From: Chara braunii
Taxonomy: Eukaryota > Streptophyta > Charophyceae > Charales > Characeae
NCBI GenBank assembly: GCA_003427395.1
Contig: BFEA01000127.1
Span: 116,358 to 154,596, forward strand
DNA: 38,239 nucleotides
Direction of reading: 5' to 3'
The notes below the pieces were generated by a model. The model did no database searches. It was not told the DNA's origin and saw only the letters and a program-made list of their open reading frames with translations. Below, piece after piece: positions 19,246 through 30,339 of the stretch (within the stretch, counting starts at the first letter, position 1; each line of letters opens with the position of its first letter). Both the position numbers and the translations under genes were made by a program.

Positions 19246-19259
19246 TATATACATATATA
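19187..19259. repeat. (TA)n microsatellite
   Basis: A nearly pure TA run ending next to the left end of the hAT-like element at 19260. Confidence 0.95.
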
Positions 19260-20000
19260 CAGGGTTGCGGGCGTTCGGGAGGAGCCGAACGCCCGAACGT
19301 TTGGCACCCCCTCTCGACCCGTTCGGCCGTTCGGCCGAACGTGGACCAAAAACAAAACAAAAAAAAAAACATCTGAAAAAAATATATGTTATACAGAAGA
19401 ATAAACTAAACAACGTTTGGCTCGATGTTACATCCAAATTCTTTACCAAATTTGACATAGAAATCAAATACTTAAAATAAAAAATAATAATGAAAATTAG
19501 AAAAAATAAAACGAGAATGAAATTATTGTGTGGGCGAGCACGTTTTGGACACCGCCATCTTTGGTGATTTTTCTTTTTTTTTTGGCAGTGACAAATGCCA
19601 TGAAAATTTATACATGTGTATCTTATATAATAGAGAATATACAAATAAAGTTTGAAGAAATAATATTTTTTTTCATCCCCTGAAATAAAGAAAAAAAACA
19701 AAAAGTGAAAAGAAAGAAAAAACAAATTAGTGAGTGGGCAAGCAAGTTTTGACACCACCATCTTTGCCGATTTGTCATTTTTGTTTGGCTGAACAGAATG
19801 GATTCAAAATTAATAGGGAGATACCTCACATCACATGAAACTCACAAAAAACGTTTCAAAAAAAAACAAATAATATTTAGGTGTCAAATTAATTTTTTGC
19901 GGGGTCCGAACCCCTTCAGGTTCGGCCCCGTACAGGGACCCGAACGCCCGAACGTTCGGGGGTCAGCTCAGGGGCCTCCGTACGTTCGGCCTGGCAACCT

Positions 20001-20002
<2 letters not shown>
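19260..20002. mobile_element. hAT-like non-autonomous element in TA repeat
   Basis: Ends CAGGGTTGC (19260-19268) and GCAACCTTG (19994-20002) form short terminal inverted repeats of the CAGGG-like hAT type. Both ends carry clustered inverted GTTCGG/CCGAAC motifs, like hAT subterminal repeats. The flanks are CATATATA and TATATATA, compatible with an 8-bp duplication in the TA tract. The 743-bp interior is AT-rich, without a transposase, and contains two related copies of a ~60-bp segment near 19525 and 19735. Confidence 0.6.

Positions 20003-20056
<54 letters not shown>
20003..20056. repeat. (TA)n microsatellite
   Basis: TA run directly right of the hAT-like element, probably the same target tract as 19187-19259. 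Confidence 0.95.
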
Positions 20057-20059
<3 letters not shown>

Positions 20060-20062
20060 GAG

Positions 20063-20733
20063 TTGATGTGACAGTTGGGACCCGAGCGGTTTCCTCTGGG
20101 GAAGCTCCAAACAGGGAGTTGTTGGTTTTTACCGAGTGTACGGTGGCTATGAGTTGACTATCTGCCGGAGTGACCAATACGTTTTTTGTTTCGGTTTCTC
20201 CATCGATTTCAGCTTCAACCGAGGGTTCCACTGAAAAGGACTGCATGACTTCCCTCGCGTCCCCATGCATTTTCAGGGGCCGCGGGCCGAAACTTTATCC
20301 CTTCGTCCAAAAGCACGGCGGCCTTGGCGTCTGTGAGTAGGGGCGCGGGGGCCTAAAAGATAGGTCGCATCGCCCCCCAAACTCGGCAAATCTCTCCGGG
20401 AGGGGGTCCGTTCTAAGATACAAGGACACAGGGGGTTCCGAGAGTTCAATTATTTGTGACACCCTCAGCAATGGTTCCCCTGCCACTGTAGAGGAGAGCA
20501 ACTGACCCCAGCTAGACTCACTCTGGCTAACACTTGTCGACACATGTCGCCACAGTTGGCGGAACCGGTCTTGAATTCGTATCGGATACCGGTCAGGTTC
20601 GTTCGCATCCTCGGTTCCTGTCGCAGGTCTTTCTTTGCCCATTGACACCCATCAAACCATGTTGACTCTGCGAACCTCGGTGGAAATGCGAGGAGCTGGT
20701 TGTGCGCGTCCACGTACAACCATTCTCATGGTA
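20063..20733 (-). pseudogene. Element A: pol region between protease and RT
   Basis: Frames on the minus strand here (20719-20465, 20648-20295, 20270-20063) match the region between protease and RT of element B by position and by short motifs: an ETET..SQLIATV..VKTNNSLF-type segment corresponds to the SQMIAIVFFVRTSSSIF segment of B near 33090-33140. The sequence stops at TVT-x-TP, just before RT would begin, where the TA repeat starts. Its other end joins the protease frame across the hAT-like insertion. It is frameshifted and has no catalytic motif of its own. Confidence 0.6.
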
Positions 20734-20741
20734 TCGTTTGG

Positions 20742-22186
20742 CTATGTGTCTGATGAACGGAGACGGGCGGAGTTAAACGCTGTTCAACCCGTCTAACGGG
20801 TCCGAGGACCCCCGTTGAATCCCGTTTAACTAAAAAACGAGGGTGTCATGTTGATTTCCGAAAAACGAAATTAGCGCGTCGGGCCTTAGACACGTGGCCC
20901 TACGCGCCCAAACACTAAAAACGAAAAATAAAATAAAAACAATTGACCTCTATTAACAGGGTGGGGTGGCCAAACAGGCCCCTCCGTTTCGAACACTGGG
21001 AGCACATGTGTGTGCATGTCCTTTTTTTTTTTTATACCAAATTCTCCAATCTATTCGTCCAGTCTCATTTCCGAAGGGCCCCTACATATTAGCAAGGACC
21101 CCTCGTGGAGTAGAGATGGACATTGGACTTGTAAATTATCTGCGTGGGCCGATAATATATATACTCTGTATTCGAATTCAGGTCTGTGCATCACACTGAG
21201 CACAGTTATGGGTCACTAATTCTCTGTTTTTTTTCTGTTTTTTTTTTTTTCTCGTTTTCTTTTCTTAGGAATACGTGCAGTGGCCCTAAGGGCCTCTACT
21301 TACCACATGCACAAACGACAAAAAATATGGCGGTGTATTATTCCACGTTCTAGCAGAAGAGCTTTTTTTTTTTTTTTTTTTTTTGAAAGCCCAGGGTGTT
21401 GTAGAGGCCAAGGACCAGACCCGCGGTGATTGCTGGTAGAAGCAGCCAATGGTTGCCCTGACAGGATAGGCCACCTACCCTACCCATACCCATGTTAATA
21501 CTCCCAACACACCCCCTGTCCCTACTATCCTACCTCAGTGTGGCCAACACTCAGGACCATCACCCTAGCAGTATTGAGGGCAACTTGGAGTAGACAGCAG
21601 TGACAAGCATCAGGGTTGGGCCAACCTCCCATCCCTAATTGAAGCGGAAGCGGACGAAGCTTGTCGTACGGGACCTCAGACGCCAGGCTCATGCAATCTT
21701 CTACATGCCCAAATCAGTGAGTCTACCCAACACTGGCTAGCAGGATTACCTAAGCAATGCAGGCCACAAAATATGTTGTTTATGGTTTTGATGTTTTTTA
21801 AATACACGAAGTTAAAAAAAAAAAAAAAAAACATATGTTGTTGTACATCTTTGAAAGATCTACAACCCTATATTTTTTATTTTTTTTCTGTTTTTGTTTT
21901 ACCCCTTAGAAAATCTATGTGAAACCTCCCAAACAAAACTCATGTCATTTCTTGTTTTTGTTTTTTTTCATTGTGCTTATGTTTTTGATTTTTTAAAAAT
22001 ATATTCAAAACTCAAAAAATAAAAATAAAAATATGGGGTTGTATTTTGTTTTTTCGATTATGTTTAGCCCAACAAAGAAATCACTGCATTGCGGACCTTG
22101 TTTTTCCCCGTCTAATGGGCGTTTGAACGGGGATTCAAAGTGAATTCAACGCGGAACCCGCGTTGAATCCAAAATCGGACACATAG
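20742..22186. mobile_element. hAT-like non-autonomous element, 8-bp TSD
   Basis: Terminal inverted repeats CTATGTGTC(T/C)GAT lie at 20742-20754 and 22174-22186 (12 of 13 paired). TCGTTTGG is present on both sides (20734-20741 and 22187-22194), an 8-bp target duplication typical of hAT elements. Subterminal motifs of GTTGAATCC/GTTTAAC type recur at both ends. The 1445-bp interior has no transposase; it holds poly-T runs, AT-rich DNA near 21780-22080 and a fragment of the hairpin repeat family near 21300-21360. It splits the protease region of element A. Confidence 0.8.
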
Positions 22187-22194
22187 TCGTTTGG

Positions 22195-22937
22195 GGCTTA
22201 TGGTGGGCCGAGCTGAGCACTATCTTAGAACTGTCAAAATGCATCCGCGCGCCTACCGCTGCCTGCCATGAGATTTCTAGGAGCACATCATACGCCTGCA
22301 CATCTAACACAATCGCATCACAAAAACAATGCACAGACCCGACTCTTATATGAACATCCATAATCTGTCCCTTACAGTGAATACTATCTTCCATGGCGGA
22401 TACATACATCTCTTCGGGTCGGAGGCGCTGAACCAACTTCTCCCGACCCAAACGTTTCGTCAAGCTCCAGGAGATAGCTACGGCCGACGATCCCGAATCC
22501 AGAATCGCGGCCGAGGGACTTCCCCATACCTCACAATCACACCTGACACTTTTCCAGGTAATCGGGTACGCCCGAAGAAATACATTGGGTTTCTCAAGTG
22601 GTGGATCCACGACGTGGATCATCCCGACTCGGTTGGTCGTGTGAGTTTTCAAGGTGGATGGTTGAGTTTCAATATCCACCGACGGGTCGTGGATTGCCGA
22701 CTTTTTACCCCCTCGGCCTTTATCGAACTGGCAACGGTTCTTCAGACATCTTTCAATTAGTTTCTTGTTGACGACTTCCGAAATGGTCAGCAGGTAGGGA
22801 ATAAGTACTGGTATCCGCAGATCCAAAGCGTTCAGGGCATCTAGTACGTCGTTTTGGCCATTCTTGTACTCGGGACCCGTTATCGTGGGATCTTCGAACC
22901 CGGGTCTCTATGGTCCTAAGTCACTTTCCCTAGCAAC
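22195..22937 (-). pseudogene. Element A: aspartic protease region
   Basis: The retroviral-type aspartic protease cleaves the Gag-Pol precursor. On the minus strand an open frame (22826-22146, the last bases lying in the inserted hAT-like element) contains LDLRIPVL..LLTISE, the active-site motif AILDSGSSAVAIS, and YDVLLEISW, the usual second protease signature. It lies in the same frame as the gag zinc knuckle upstream. The hAT-like element interrupts it after SAHHKPQT. Reading across the excised insertion keeps the frame but meets a TGA a few codons later. Confidence 0.8.
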
Positions 22938-24082
22938 TCACGGGGTATGGCGGATTACGCCAATAGTCCCAGGTTCAAGCATCGCGGCCGCTAGGTATTC
23001 ATCGATTCCAATTTCGGCGGCCGCCGGGGCCACCATGTCTGGGGTCCCCGCATCCATGACGACGACCACCCGCCCTTGGCCTGCAGCGGTTGGAGCTGCC
23101 AGCGGGATGTGGGATGGGCCAGCGATACCTACCTTAGTCCAAGGTGACGGACAGTCTTTGGCCAAGTGGCCGGGTTGATTACAATTATAACATCGCATAG
23201 GCTGTGTGGCCCCGGCCGCCGCAGGCCGAGGTAACGCTGCTCCAACGGCCGCGACCACTGGTTGTCTCTGGGCCACTGCCACCCTTTGCCTCTGCCAGCT
23301 CTGAACAAGCTCGGTTAAAGGCGCCACAAACGTCAAAAGTTATGCGGCTATCTCTTTCATCGAGGGTTCATCTACTTCCCGTCCTCCTTGCGTCTGTATA
23401 GGGCGCCAGGAGGCCGGGGAAAAAGATGAGGCCCTTCGGTCCGGGTTTTTCTTGGGTGGTCCTAACCCGAAATGGTCTTCGAACATCCGAGACGTAGCGG
23501 AATAGCTATAGCGTCGGACACCCGATGGGTCATCTTCGTCACATTCTAAGTCCAACCCCACATCGTAATTTTCTTTCCCATACTTGATAGCATACTGGAT
23601 TAGCTCAGTCAAGGTATGCTCAATTGGGTTGCATTTCTTGCGAATCTTTTTTCGCAGTTGGAAATCAGATAATCCCAGACGAAATCGGTTCGCATCATTT
23701 TCTCATCAACCCAGAGCGTTCGGACAGGTAGGTGAAGCGCTCCACGTACCTCGCCAGAGTTTTCCGGGGCTGTTGACTCGTTTGGAGTGTATTTCTTGAT
23801 AAGGCGTAAACATTGCCTCGGCGCGATGTGATCAAAGCGTTCGAAAATTTTTCTCAGGAAAGTCGGCCAGTTGGTATAGACGTTTTGTCCATACCATTCG
23901 AACGTTGTCCCTGCTACCCTTCCCGAAATCCGTTCCCGAAGTAATTGGTCCATCCAACCCTGGGCCTTCAGGGCCGCCAGCCAAGTACATGGGTCCGTTT
24001 TGTCTTCGGAGAAGATGAGAACCTTCGAAGGCGGAGGGACAAAGTATAGGGGATGGTCAACCATCCCCACATGATTATCCAC
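22938..24082 (-). pseudogene. Element A: gag
   Basis: Gag forms the virus-like particle and packages element RNA. The first frame (24082-23609) carries a retrotransposon-gag type region (TWLAALKAQGW, TFEWYGQNVYTNWPTFLRKIFERF). A frameshift near 23635 moves to the frame that continues through 23612-23340 and 23336-22938, separated by one stop. The CCHC zinc knuckle CYNCNQPGHLAKDC lies at 23192-23151. The start near 24082 lies about 210 bp downstream of the primer binding site, as expected. Confidence 0.8.
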
Positions 24083-24295
24083 TCCCTATATCGGTTCCAC
24101 CATGGCGCATGGTTGGTTTCGCCCCCGCCCCTTTCGCCGGTTATGATTGGCGTTCGTGGTCCGGCAGCGCCGGGGCGCTTGCCTATCCGTAATTAAAATA
24201 AGACAAAGAATAAGAACAATCTACGAAATAAATAGCAGATCCTAGCAAAAATGGACAGTCGTCTCAAAGGGGACCTCATAGCCAAAACAAATCAA

Positions 24296-24306
24296 CTCTA
24301 ATACCA
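24296..24306 (-). other. Primer binding site of element A (tRNA-iMet type)
   Basis: On the minus strand TGGTATTAGAG follows directly after the LTR end ...GTGAGGT. It matches the plant initiator-Met primer site TGGTATCAGAG with one substitution, and fixes the inner end of the 5' LTR and the direction of the element. Confidence 0.75.
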
Positions 24307-25349
24307 ACCTCACGCCCCGCGCAGCGTTCCGTTCTTCGGACATCGATCAGAGTTATTAGGGGTGTGGCTGAGGATTTTTGGCCCCGGGGGTTGAGTCATC
24401 CGGAGGAAACGGGGGACTCTTGCTTCGGCCTGAGGTGCCTGGGCGGGGATTTGGGCTGTCGCCTACGGCGGATAAGGGGAGGACGGGGTCCTACGGCCCA
24501 ATCGTCGTCCTTTTTTCGAAAAAAGATAAAATAACAGACGAGAGGAGAGGAGACGAAAGACAAAGCGGACGGGGGCGGAATTCTGTTACCCGAGGCACAG
24601 GGTTCATTGTCAGACTCGTGTACTCCGTGCGGACTGTGCGGCATGGGCTCGCCCGGGGTCGGATAGGTTGACAGAACCCAGGTTCGGAAATGGGAAGGGA
24701 GAACACCCGCGTTGCGGGATAGTTCGGGGAATCAGGTAGTCCCTTCGTACCTCAGGACCAAACGTCGCCACGAGCACGAGTCTTCCTGACGACACCAATG
24801 ACAATTAAACCTCGGTCGCCAGGTGCCAAGTGGCATGCACGGCGGACCAAGGCAATAATGTGAGGTCGGTTTAACACAAAATTAAAGGCGGGGAGGTAAA
24901 TCACTCAATCAATGCAAACCCACTCCCGCCTATATGGCATGTCTGGGCCGGGTTATAAAGGTGCATTGGCTCAGTGTGCCGCAGCAGGCTTCGCACGCCC
25001 GCATCACAGTAGCTGCCATCGTCGTCTGCGATCGGGAAGGGTGGAAGCGCGCTGCTACGCTCTGAGGCCAGGTCCGAGCTCGGGCAATGGCCTGCGCTTC
25101 CGTCCTTCGAGACGAAACCTGACTCCATGCAAAAATCAACGCATGTCGTTGAGGAAGGATGCACCCAACTTTCTTTCTCCGTCTCTTCTCTGTATCATCA
25201 ACCTCAATGCGGTGTCAAGCACCTGTGGTGGATATAGAGAGGTCGGCCGCTTCGCGACAAAGCGGCCGGCCGATCTCTCCGAATGTATCCGCCTACTCTT
25301 GGGGTCCCGACCGTCGCCCAGAGGAAGGGAGGGAGGGGGGGGGGGGGGG

Positions 25350-25422
<73 letters not shown>

Positions 25423-26709
25423 CAAAAGGAGGTTCGCGTGTATCACACACATCGCGCAAATAATGAAAAAGAAAGGGAGACGGGAAGGACCGATGCATTT
25501 GTGCCCACATGCAAGCAATCAACACTCGATGCCTTTAAACTTCCGCTCACCAGGCCCAGAGGCGCATACACACACGCATACCCATAGAGTCTTGAATGAA
25601 CCATTCAACATCCATAGACTTTTGTACCCGACATGCACAACAGATTACCCAACCTTTGGAGTCATGCACACATCACACGGGGGCAAAGCAGCAATGGAGA
25701 AAAAGCTTCGTCTTCAAAATACAGAATTCTCTCAACTGGCCGCTCCGGGCCCAGTCCTCAAATTGAATCCGTCAAAACCACCGACAACCATAGCCACAAG
25801 GCCCTGCCGCTGTCGGCGTCTGATCCCCACCACCGCTTAGTCCCTCCGACTGCCTTACCCCAAGTCTACTGCTAACTCCGCCACCCACCGTTACTTCGCC
25901 CACCACGGGGCACGTCGAGCCTTTCCGACGCTGCGGGCTTCGTGCATAGCTTGTGCAGTTTGCAGCCGAGATCAAAGACAGTGAGAGGAAGGGATTTCGG
26001 GAATTTATAGTGCGGAAGGCGGCGGAGAGGCTGCGCGAAGCGCGGGGTGTGGATGGTCAGGACAGAAGAAGGGCAGACGTTCCAGAAGGGTCGAAGAAAG
26101 CGAATCGAATGTTCTGCGTGATTGGGGTGGTCGTCCAAGTGGGGTGCGCTTCCCTCGGCCACCACATTGCCCCGACCACCCGAATCAGACAGCCGATCGT
26201 TCGCAGGGAAAGGAGAAAGAGGGGATCGGACTTCGCTTAGAGGGAAGACGAAGAGACATGCTGGAGGGAGATGCCAGCAAGAAGGGAAGATGGAGCGGGG
26301 ATGCAGACGGGGAACGGGTTTACACGGCGGACTTCGCTTAGAGGGAAGACGAAGAGACATGCAGGAGGGATATGCCAGCAAGAAGGGAAGATGGCGCGGG
26401 GATGCAGAGCGGGGGAACAGGTTTACGCGGCGCCGCCGGCCCGCAAAAATTCAAAAGCCGCCACACGCCCAAATTTCCCCCTAAGTCTCAATTGTTTCTT
26501 GATTTCTTGGCGTGGCCGCCAACCAGCTACACCAGACCCGAGTTACATTTTCTATTCCGCCCCCACTCCCTTTAAACAAAAAGGACAAAAAAAAGGAAAA
26601 TGAAACACCGCTTTCCCCCATTATCTTGAATCCATGCTTCGGGGTTCTACGTGGGATTTTCCCTTAGGGGTACGGGCAACCGCCGAGTGCGGATCCTGGC
26701 TTATCACAT
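24307..26709 (-). repeat. 5' LTR of element A (copy 2)
   Basis: A 2.4-kb LTR in minus orientation, bounded inside by the primer binding site. It shares its ends and most of its sequence with 12716-14457. It contains a G-run plus (AG)n tract (25335-25419), a 101-bp tandem duplication (26228-26430) and about 570 bp of sequence (25630-26196) not present in copy 1. A CCAAT/TATA arrangement like that of copy 1 is visible near 24930-24968. Open frames in it are low complexity or shared only with its sister LTR and are not called as genes. Confidence 0.82.
26228..26430. repeat. 101-bp tandem duplication within LTR A copy 2
   Basis: The segment starting GGACTTCGCTTAGAGGGAAG at 26228 restarts at 26329. 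LTR A copy 1 has a single version (from about 14084), so the duplication is specific to this copy. Confidence 0.9.
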
Positions 26710-26819
26710 GACACACAATGTCATCCCATAGCACTTTCTCATGCATCACGGTAACCTCTTCGATTAGCGTCTTCGACTAGCTTCTCACTCCAGTTACCAA
26801 CAACTGTGTTCACATAACA

Positions 26820-26996
26820 ACTTTTTCAGTCTTGTTTAGTACAGGGATGCTGGGCTCGATTTCCAGCAGGTGCTGGCCCCCCCACCAATAGATGGGGGGG
26901 GCTTCGGAGTAGGACCACTTAACGGGGATGGTCTTATCACCCCTGTCAGTGGAGACCCGCAAGGAAGATCCGCTTAAAAAAAAAAAAAAAAAAAAA
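26820..26996 (+). mobile_element. 5'-truncated SINE-like sequence with poly-A
   Basis: At 26850-26866 a tRNA T-arm-like hairpin (CTGGG-CTCGATT-TCCAG) is followed by about 110 bp and then 21 A (26976-26996). No A-box was found upstream, so it may be a truncated SINE. The CCCCCCC/GGGGGGG segments at 26877-26900 form a second small hairpin. Confidence 0.45.
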
Positions 26997-27036
26997 GGAA
27001 TAAGGGTTGCGTGTAGGCCTAATAAGAAACTGTAGG

Positions 27037-27694
27037 ATGTGACGAACCACTTCCCGATCCCGTGCTATCTTTCGTACCCGTTGACTCAATTTTTTTTTTT
27101 TGTATCATACCGGCCACATTGGACGACGTCCACACTCTTTCTCACGGTAAGTGGCATATGGAAGGCTCTCCGTAGCGATCGATTGGGGAGATTGACACGT
27201 GTACCCCGAGCAACACGAATCAGCAGTTTCGCGAAGATCACGCCATTGGCGATGACGTCAATACATACTCTGATTCGACGGATTGCGCTGGACTGGGAGT
27301 GCAGAGCACACGAAGACCTGATGGACCATGATGATGACAACTGGACGGTCTCCGAAAATTGAAGGGCAGGGGGTTGCATATGACAGGACTACAGAGGATG
27401 GGATCCGAAACAGCACGAGCCGGAATGCATCATGAAGATCTTGCCACGGATGTTGTCGCCAACTCATACCCCCAGCTCAATTTTTTTTCTGCTTACATAG
27501 ATTGTGCTGATCTAAGCTTCTCCTCTTCCTGCTTCTTCGTCTCCTCTCACATCCTTCGTTCAAGGTTTCATGCAATCAGGAGATCGAATAGTTTTGGAAC
27601 CCCTGCGAATCACATATGTGACGAACCACTCCCCGACCTCGTGCTATCTTTCGTACTCTTGACTCAATTCTTTTTTTTGTATCATATTGGCCCC
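27037..27694. repeat. ~78-bp direct repeats of an LTR start flanking a 500-bp segment
   Basis: The sequence ATGTGACGAACCACT...GTATCATA(C/T) followed by GGCC occurs at 27037-27115 and again, with a few differences, at 27616-27690. The second copy begins the LTR of element B. The enclosed segment (27113-27492) is also found at 37410-37795. This is best read as a nested or duplicated LTR fragment. Confidence 0.7.
27113..27492 (+). repeat. Repeat X, copy 1
   Basis: About 380 bp nearly identical to 37410-37795, beginning GCCACATTGGA and ending ACATAGATT. It may be LTR sequence of element B or of a relative: the second copy lies just after ORF3 of B, where a 3' LTR would start. No coding function is supported. 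Confidence 0.8.
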
Positions 27695-29455
27695 ACAAAG
27701 CCCCCGTCGCTTTCCTTGATTTCACGAGCCTCGTTAGGGTCCCCACTTTTCGGAGGTTCTGTTGATTCTTGGAATTCTGCTTTTTGTAATTCGGGAAATG
27801 CATGGGAAACTGCGTGCGCCTTAGCGAGCGCACTAGGAATCGGGCTCGACAGTTAGGAATTCCCGAATAAGCGGAACCCGAAGCGTCCCTTTTTTGTGTG
27901 CATGAATGTTCTCGGTCACGTCGAAGAAAACTCTAAGAATTTTGTGAGAATACGGATAGGCATAGGACTTTCTTTTCCCGCGTCGACTTTCGCGCGCGGA
28001 TATGGTGATTTCAATTTTTGAATTGGTTTAGGACATAGGCAAGCTGTAACTGCTTTGGTGCCTTTTTTTTCTCTTGTTGTCGGCACCGCGCATGCGAGCT
28101 TCCTCCTCCTTATTTCCCGTGTCTCTCTTCTCTCTCCCTTCCCCCTCCTCTTCTTCTCCTATCGCAACTGTTTTCCCTCTCTCTGCTCTTTGCGCGCCTG
28201 TTTTCCTTTCTTGATCATCTGAATCTTGGACCCATCTTGCGCTGCTTCTCGCGCCTCTTTCCTTCTCGAAACCCGGTTGATCCTTGGATTACCCCCGCTC
28301 ACCAATCAAACGCGTTGAGTAAGAGGATCTTCCTATTGCGCGACGAATATGATTGGCTAAACCTTGGGTTCCGACGGATCAACATGGCTTCCCTTAAGCG
28401 TCCCCGGCGGAATCTTCTCCTCCTACACCTCGATTTCCCCTCCGCCTTCTCTTCCTTCTGTCTTCGTTCTCTCAACTATAAATTCCGCAAGCGCGCCCGC
28501 AAATCTCTCTTACGTTTTCAACTCCCAAGCCAGCTTATGAGAAGCAGTGGCTAGGTGGTGCGCTTGGTGCAACTCGAAAAGTCCCGACGGGCTAACTGTA
28601 GGCTGGCCGGTTGCGCGCTTGATCGCCACGATGAACTGTGGGATCCGGGCGAGGCGTGCCAAGCGTGCGTCAGTGGGATGACGATCGCAGCGGAGGAAGT
28701 TAGCACGCGACGACCGGGATCGTCGGTGGGGGTATGAGGATCGGCAATTAGAGTTGAGTGGATGATTGGCTCGGGGCCATATTAAGAATTTCAGGGCGAA
28801 TGCACCTTCACTGTTGTGGATCATTATTCTTTGGTGTGAGTTCACGGCTGCGAAGCTGAACGATCTCTTTTCGGATCTCAGTGTTTCCTGTCTCGACATT
28901 TCTCATCCATCTCTCCCCTCTCTCTCTCTAATCTGAATGACGATGTGCTATGAGTTTGTTTCTCCTGTGAACAGAGGTGAATCCTTGTGATTTCCTGCGC
29001 AAAAGAACTTCTTCCGGAACTCTTCCATTAGTTTCCTGGGTAATCCCCGAATGCAAAGGAACTCAATCATCTTGTCTTGTGAATGGTGGATGCGTGTGTA
29101 CTATCCCCTGATTTGTTTCTGATTTGTGGAGGGAGTTGATGCACCATTGTCATTTTCGCACCTTCCACAGTGGATGTATGCATAAAAAGGAAAATACTTG
29201 TATGAGATTCTTGTTTTGGTTAGACCCAGAGCATCGACGGGATCTTGTTCGAGAATGCAAGAGTGTTTAGATCTGTCGTTTTGAATGCACTGCACACGCC
29301 ATCTATCTTATACTGCACGACAACTTAGCCAAGTCTGCTGGGCAGCCTCGAAAGAGCAAGGCGCCTCGGATTAACGTCGATCTGGCCTGCTGAACCTGAG
29401 TCGTGGGTTGGTCCCTCGAAACTCCAACCCGATTACTGCATGGTTGTACGAGCTC

Positions 29456-29464
29456 TATAAAATA
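29456..29464 (+). promoter_or_regulatory. TATA box in LTR B
   Basis: TATAAAATA in the context GAGCTCTATAAAATATTTCC, about 0.9 kb before the primer binding site. It is a plausible core promoter for element B; a transcription start about 30 bp downstream is inference. Confidence 0.5.
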
Positions 29465-29847
29465 TTTCCCTCCTGTCGAAAGGAAGGAAAATATTAGTTT
29501 GTTTTTACGATTGTGTTTTTTTTTTTTTTTTTTAATGACGTCTCAGGGTTTTTTGCAAAGTCGTTTCGATTGATTGACATGTGGACTGACGGGCCCACCT
29601 CGATTGGGTGCCAGCCTCCCGTGTCTCTTACCCCAACGCGCCCCTTCCCTTACAACGAGGAAAGGACACGTTTTTCCGAGTGGGACATAAGAGAAGTTGT
29701 CGCACGGATCGGCGGACGCTATTACTTCCCTCCAGAAAATCGTTGTTTTGAATTCGTGGACGCGGGCTTTGTCATTGTCAATACACACTTCCCGCCTTAC
29801 TAAATATTGTTGCCATTTAACGAGCTGATTGTCATTCCATGGATGAA

Positions 29848-29905
29848 AGTGGCGCCCCATTGACCTCGAACCCAGTGCACTGAGTGCCAGCGTTTCGACC
29901 ACTAT
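29848..29905 (-). repeat. Possible tRNA-like (SINE head) remnant
   Basis: On the minus strand CATAGTGGTCGAAACGC and CTGGGTTCGAGGTC occur at spacing like an A-box and B-box. The stems do not pair well and no poly-A tail was identified, so this is a weak call. Confidence 0.3.
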
Positions 29906-30339
29906 GAATCCAAGGGTTTCCACTACCAAATATGGAGTGAAGACGAGCACAAGGAAAGAGCCACGCAGCTGAGACCCTCCACGTCGGACTCGGAACTGAC
30001 AAGCGAGCGACGTCGGGACTTGATACGGAAACGGGACATGCGGAGTGTACCGAAACCCTTTCGCTCTAAACGAAGAGCCGTAGCGTGGTGGGAAGTTCGA
30101 CAATACTTTTTGGATTGAATTTGGATTTTTCTCTTTTCGCGCCGTGCCCGCGCGGGCATTCCGTGATGCGCGAAAGCAACCGACTTACTTCATCGGGCCA
30201 ATACGGGGGATTTCAGTCCTGTCTGTGTCCCCACACTCAATTTTCCAAAAATCCTTGGCACACCCCATCTTGCTGTTTTCCTGGGCCTTCTTTCCGCACC
30301 CTTAGCACTCCGAACGGAAGACAAAACAGGGTATGAGGT

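Larger units (their letters stand above)
12716..26709 (-). mobile_element. Ty3/gypsy element A (decayed)
   Basis: Read on the minus strand: long LTR (26709-24307), primer binding site, gag, protease, spacer protein, RNase H, PHD-finger/integrase ORF, ORF3, then a second LTR copy (14457-12716). The order PR-RT-RH-IN and the integrase core identify it as Ty3/gypsy. Two hAT-like insertions and an RT deletion interrupt pol, and a 160-base sequence gap lies near the 3' end. The second LTR copy has no clear polypurine tract next to it and is flanked by a short direct repeat, so it could instead be a separate solo LTR. In that case A lacks its own 3' LTR in this window. Confidence 0.75.
27618..30339 (+). 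repeat. Putative 5' LTR of element B
   Basis: The right boundary is fixed by the primer binding site at 30340. The left boundary is inferred from the TGTGACGAACC start, repeated at 27038. The LTR ends ...TATGAGGT, like LTR A (...GTGAGGT). It holds a pyrimidine-rich leader-like stretch near 28090-28220, a TATA box at 29456-29464, a poly-T run near 29517-29533 and a tRNA-like sequence near 29850-29900. A 105-codon frame (28237-28554) and a 186-codon minus frame (30103-29543) are open but show no domain, and I do not call them as genes. Confidence 0.6.

Noticed and set aside
25283-25840. 185-codon frame over LTR A copy 2
   Set aside because: Same GA-tract artefact as in the sister LTR; the frame is not conserved between the copies.
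28237-28554. 105-codon frame behind a pyrimidine-rich leader as a host gene
   Set aside because: It lies inside the putative LTR of element B, has no recognisable domain, and its open frame is short enough to be chance.
29543-30103. 186-codon minus-strand frame in LTR B
   Set aside because: No motif was recognised, it lies inside the LTR next to the primer site, and it crosses a tRNA-like remnant.
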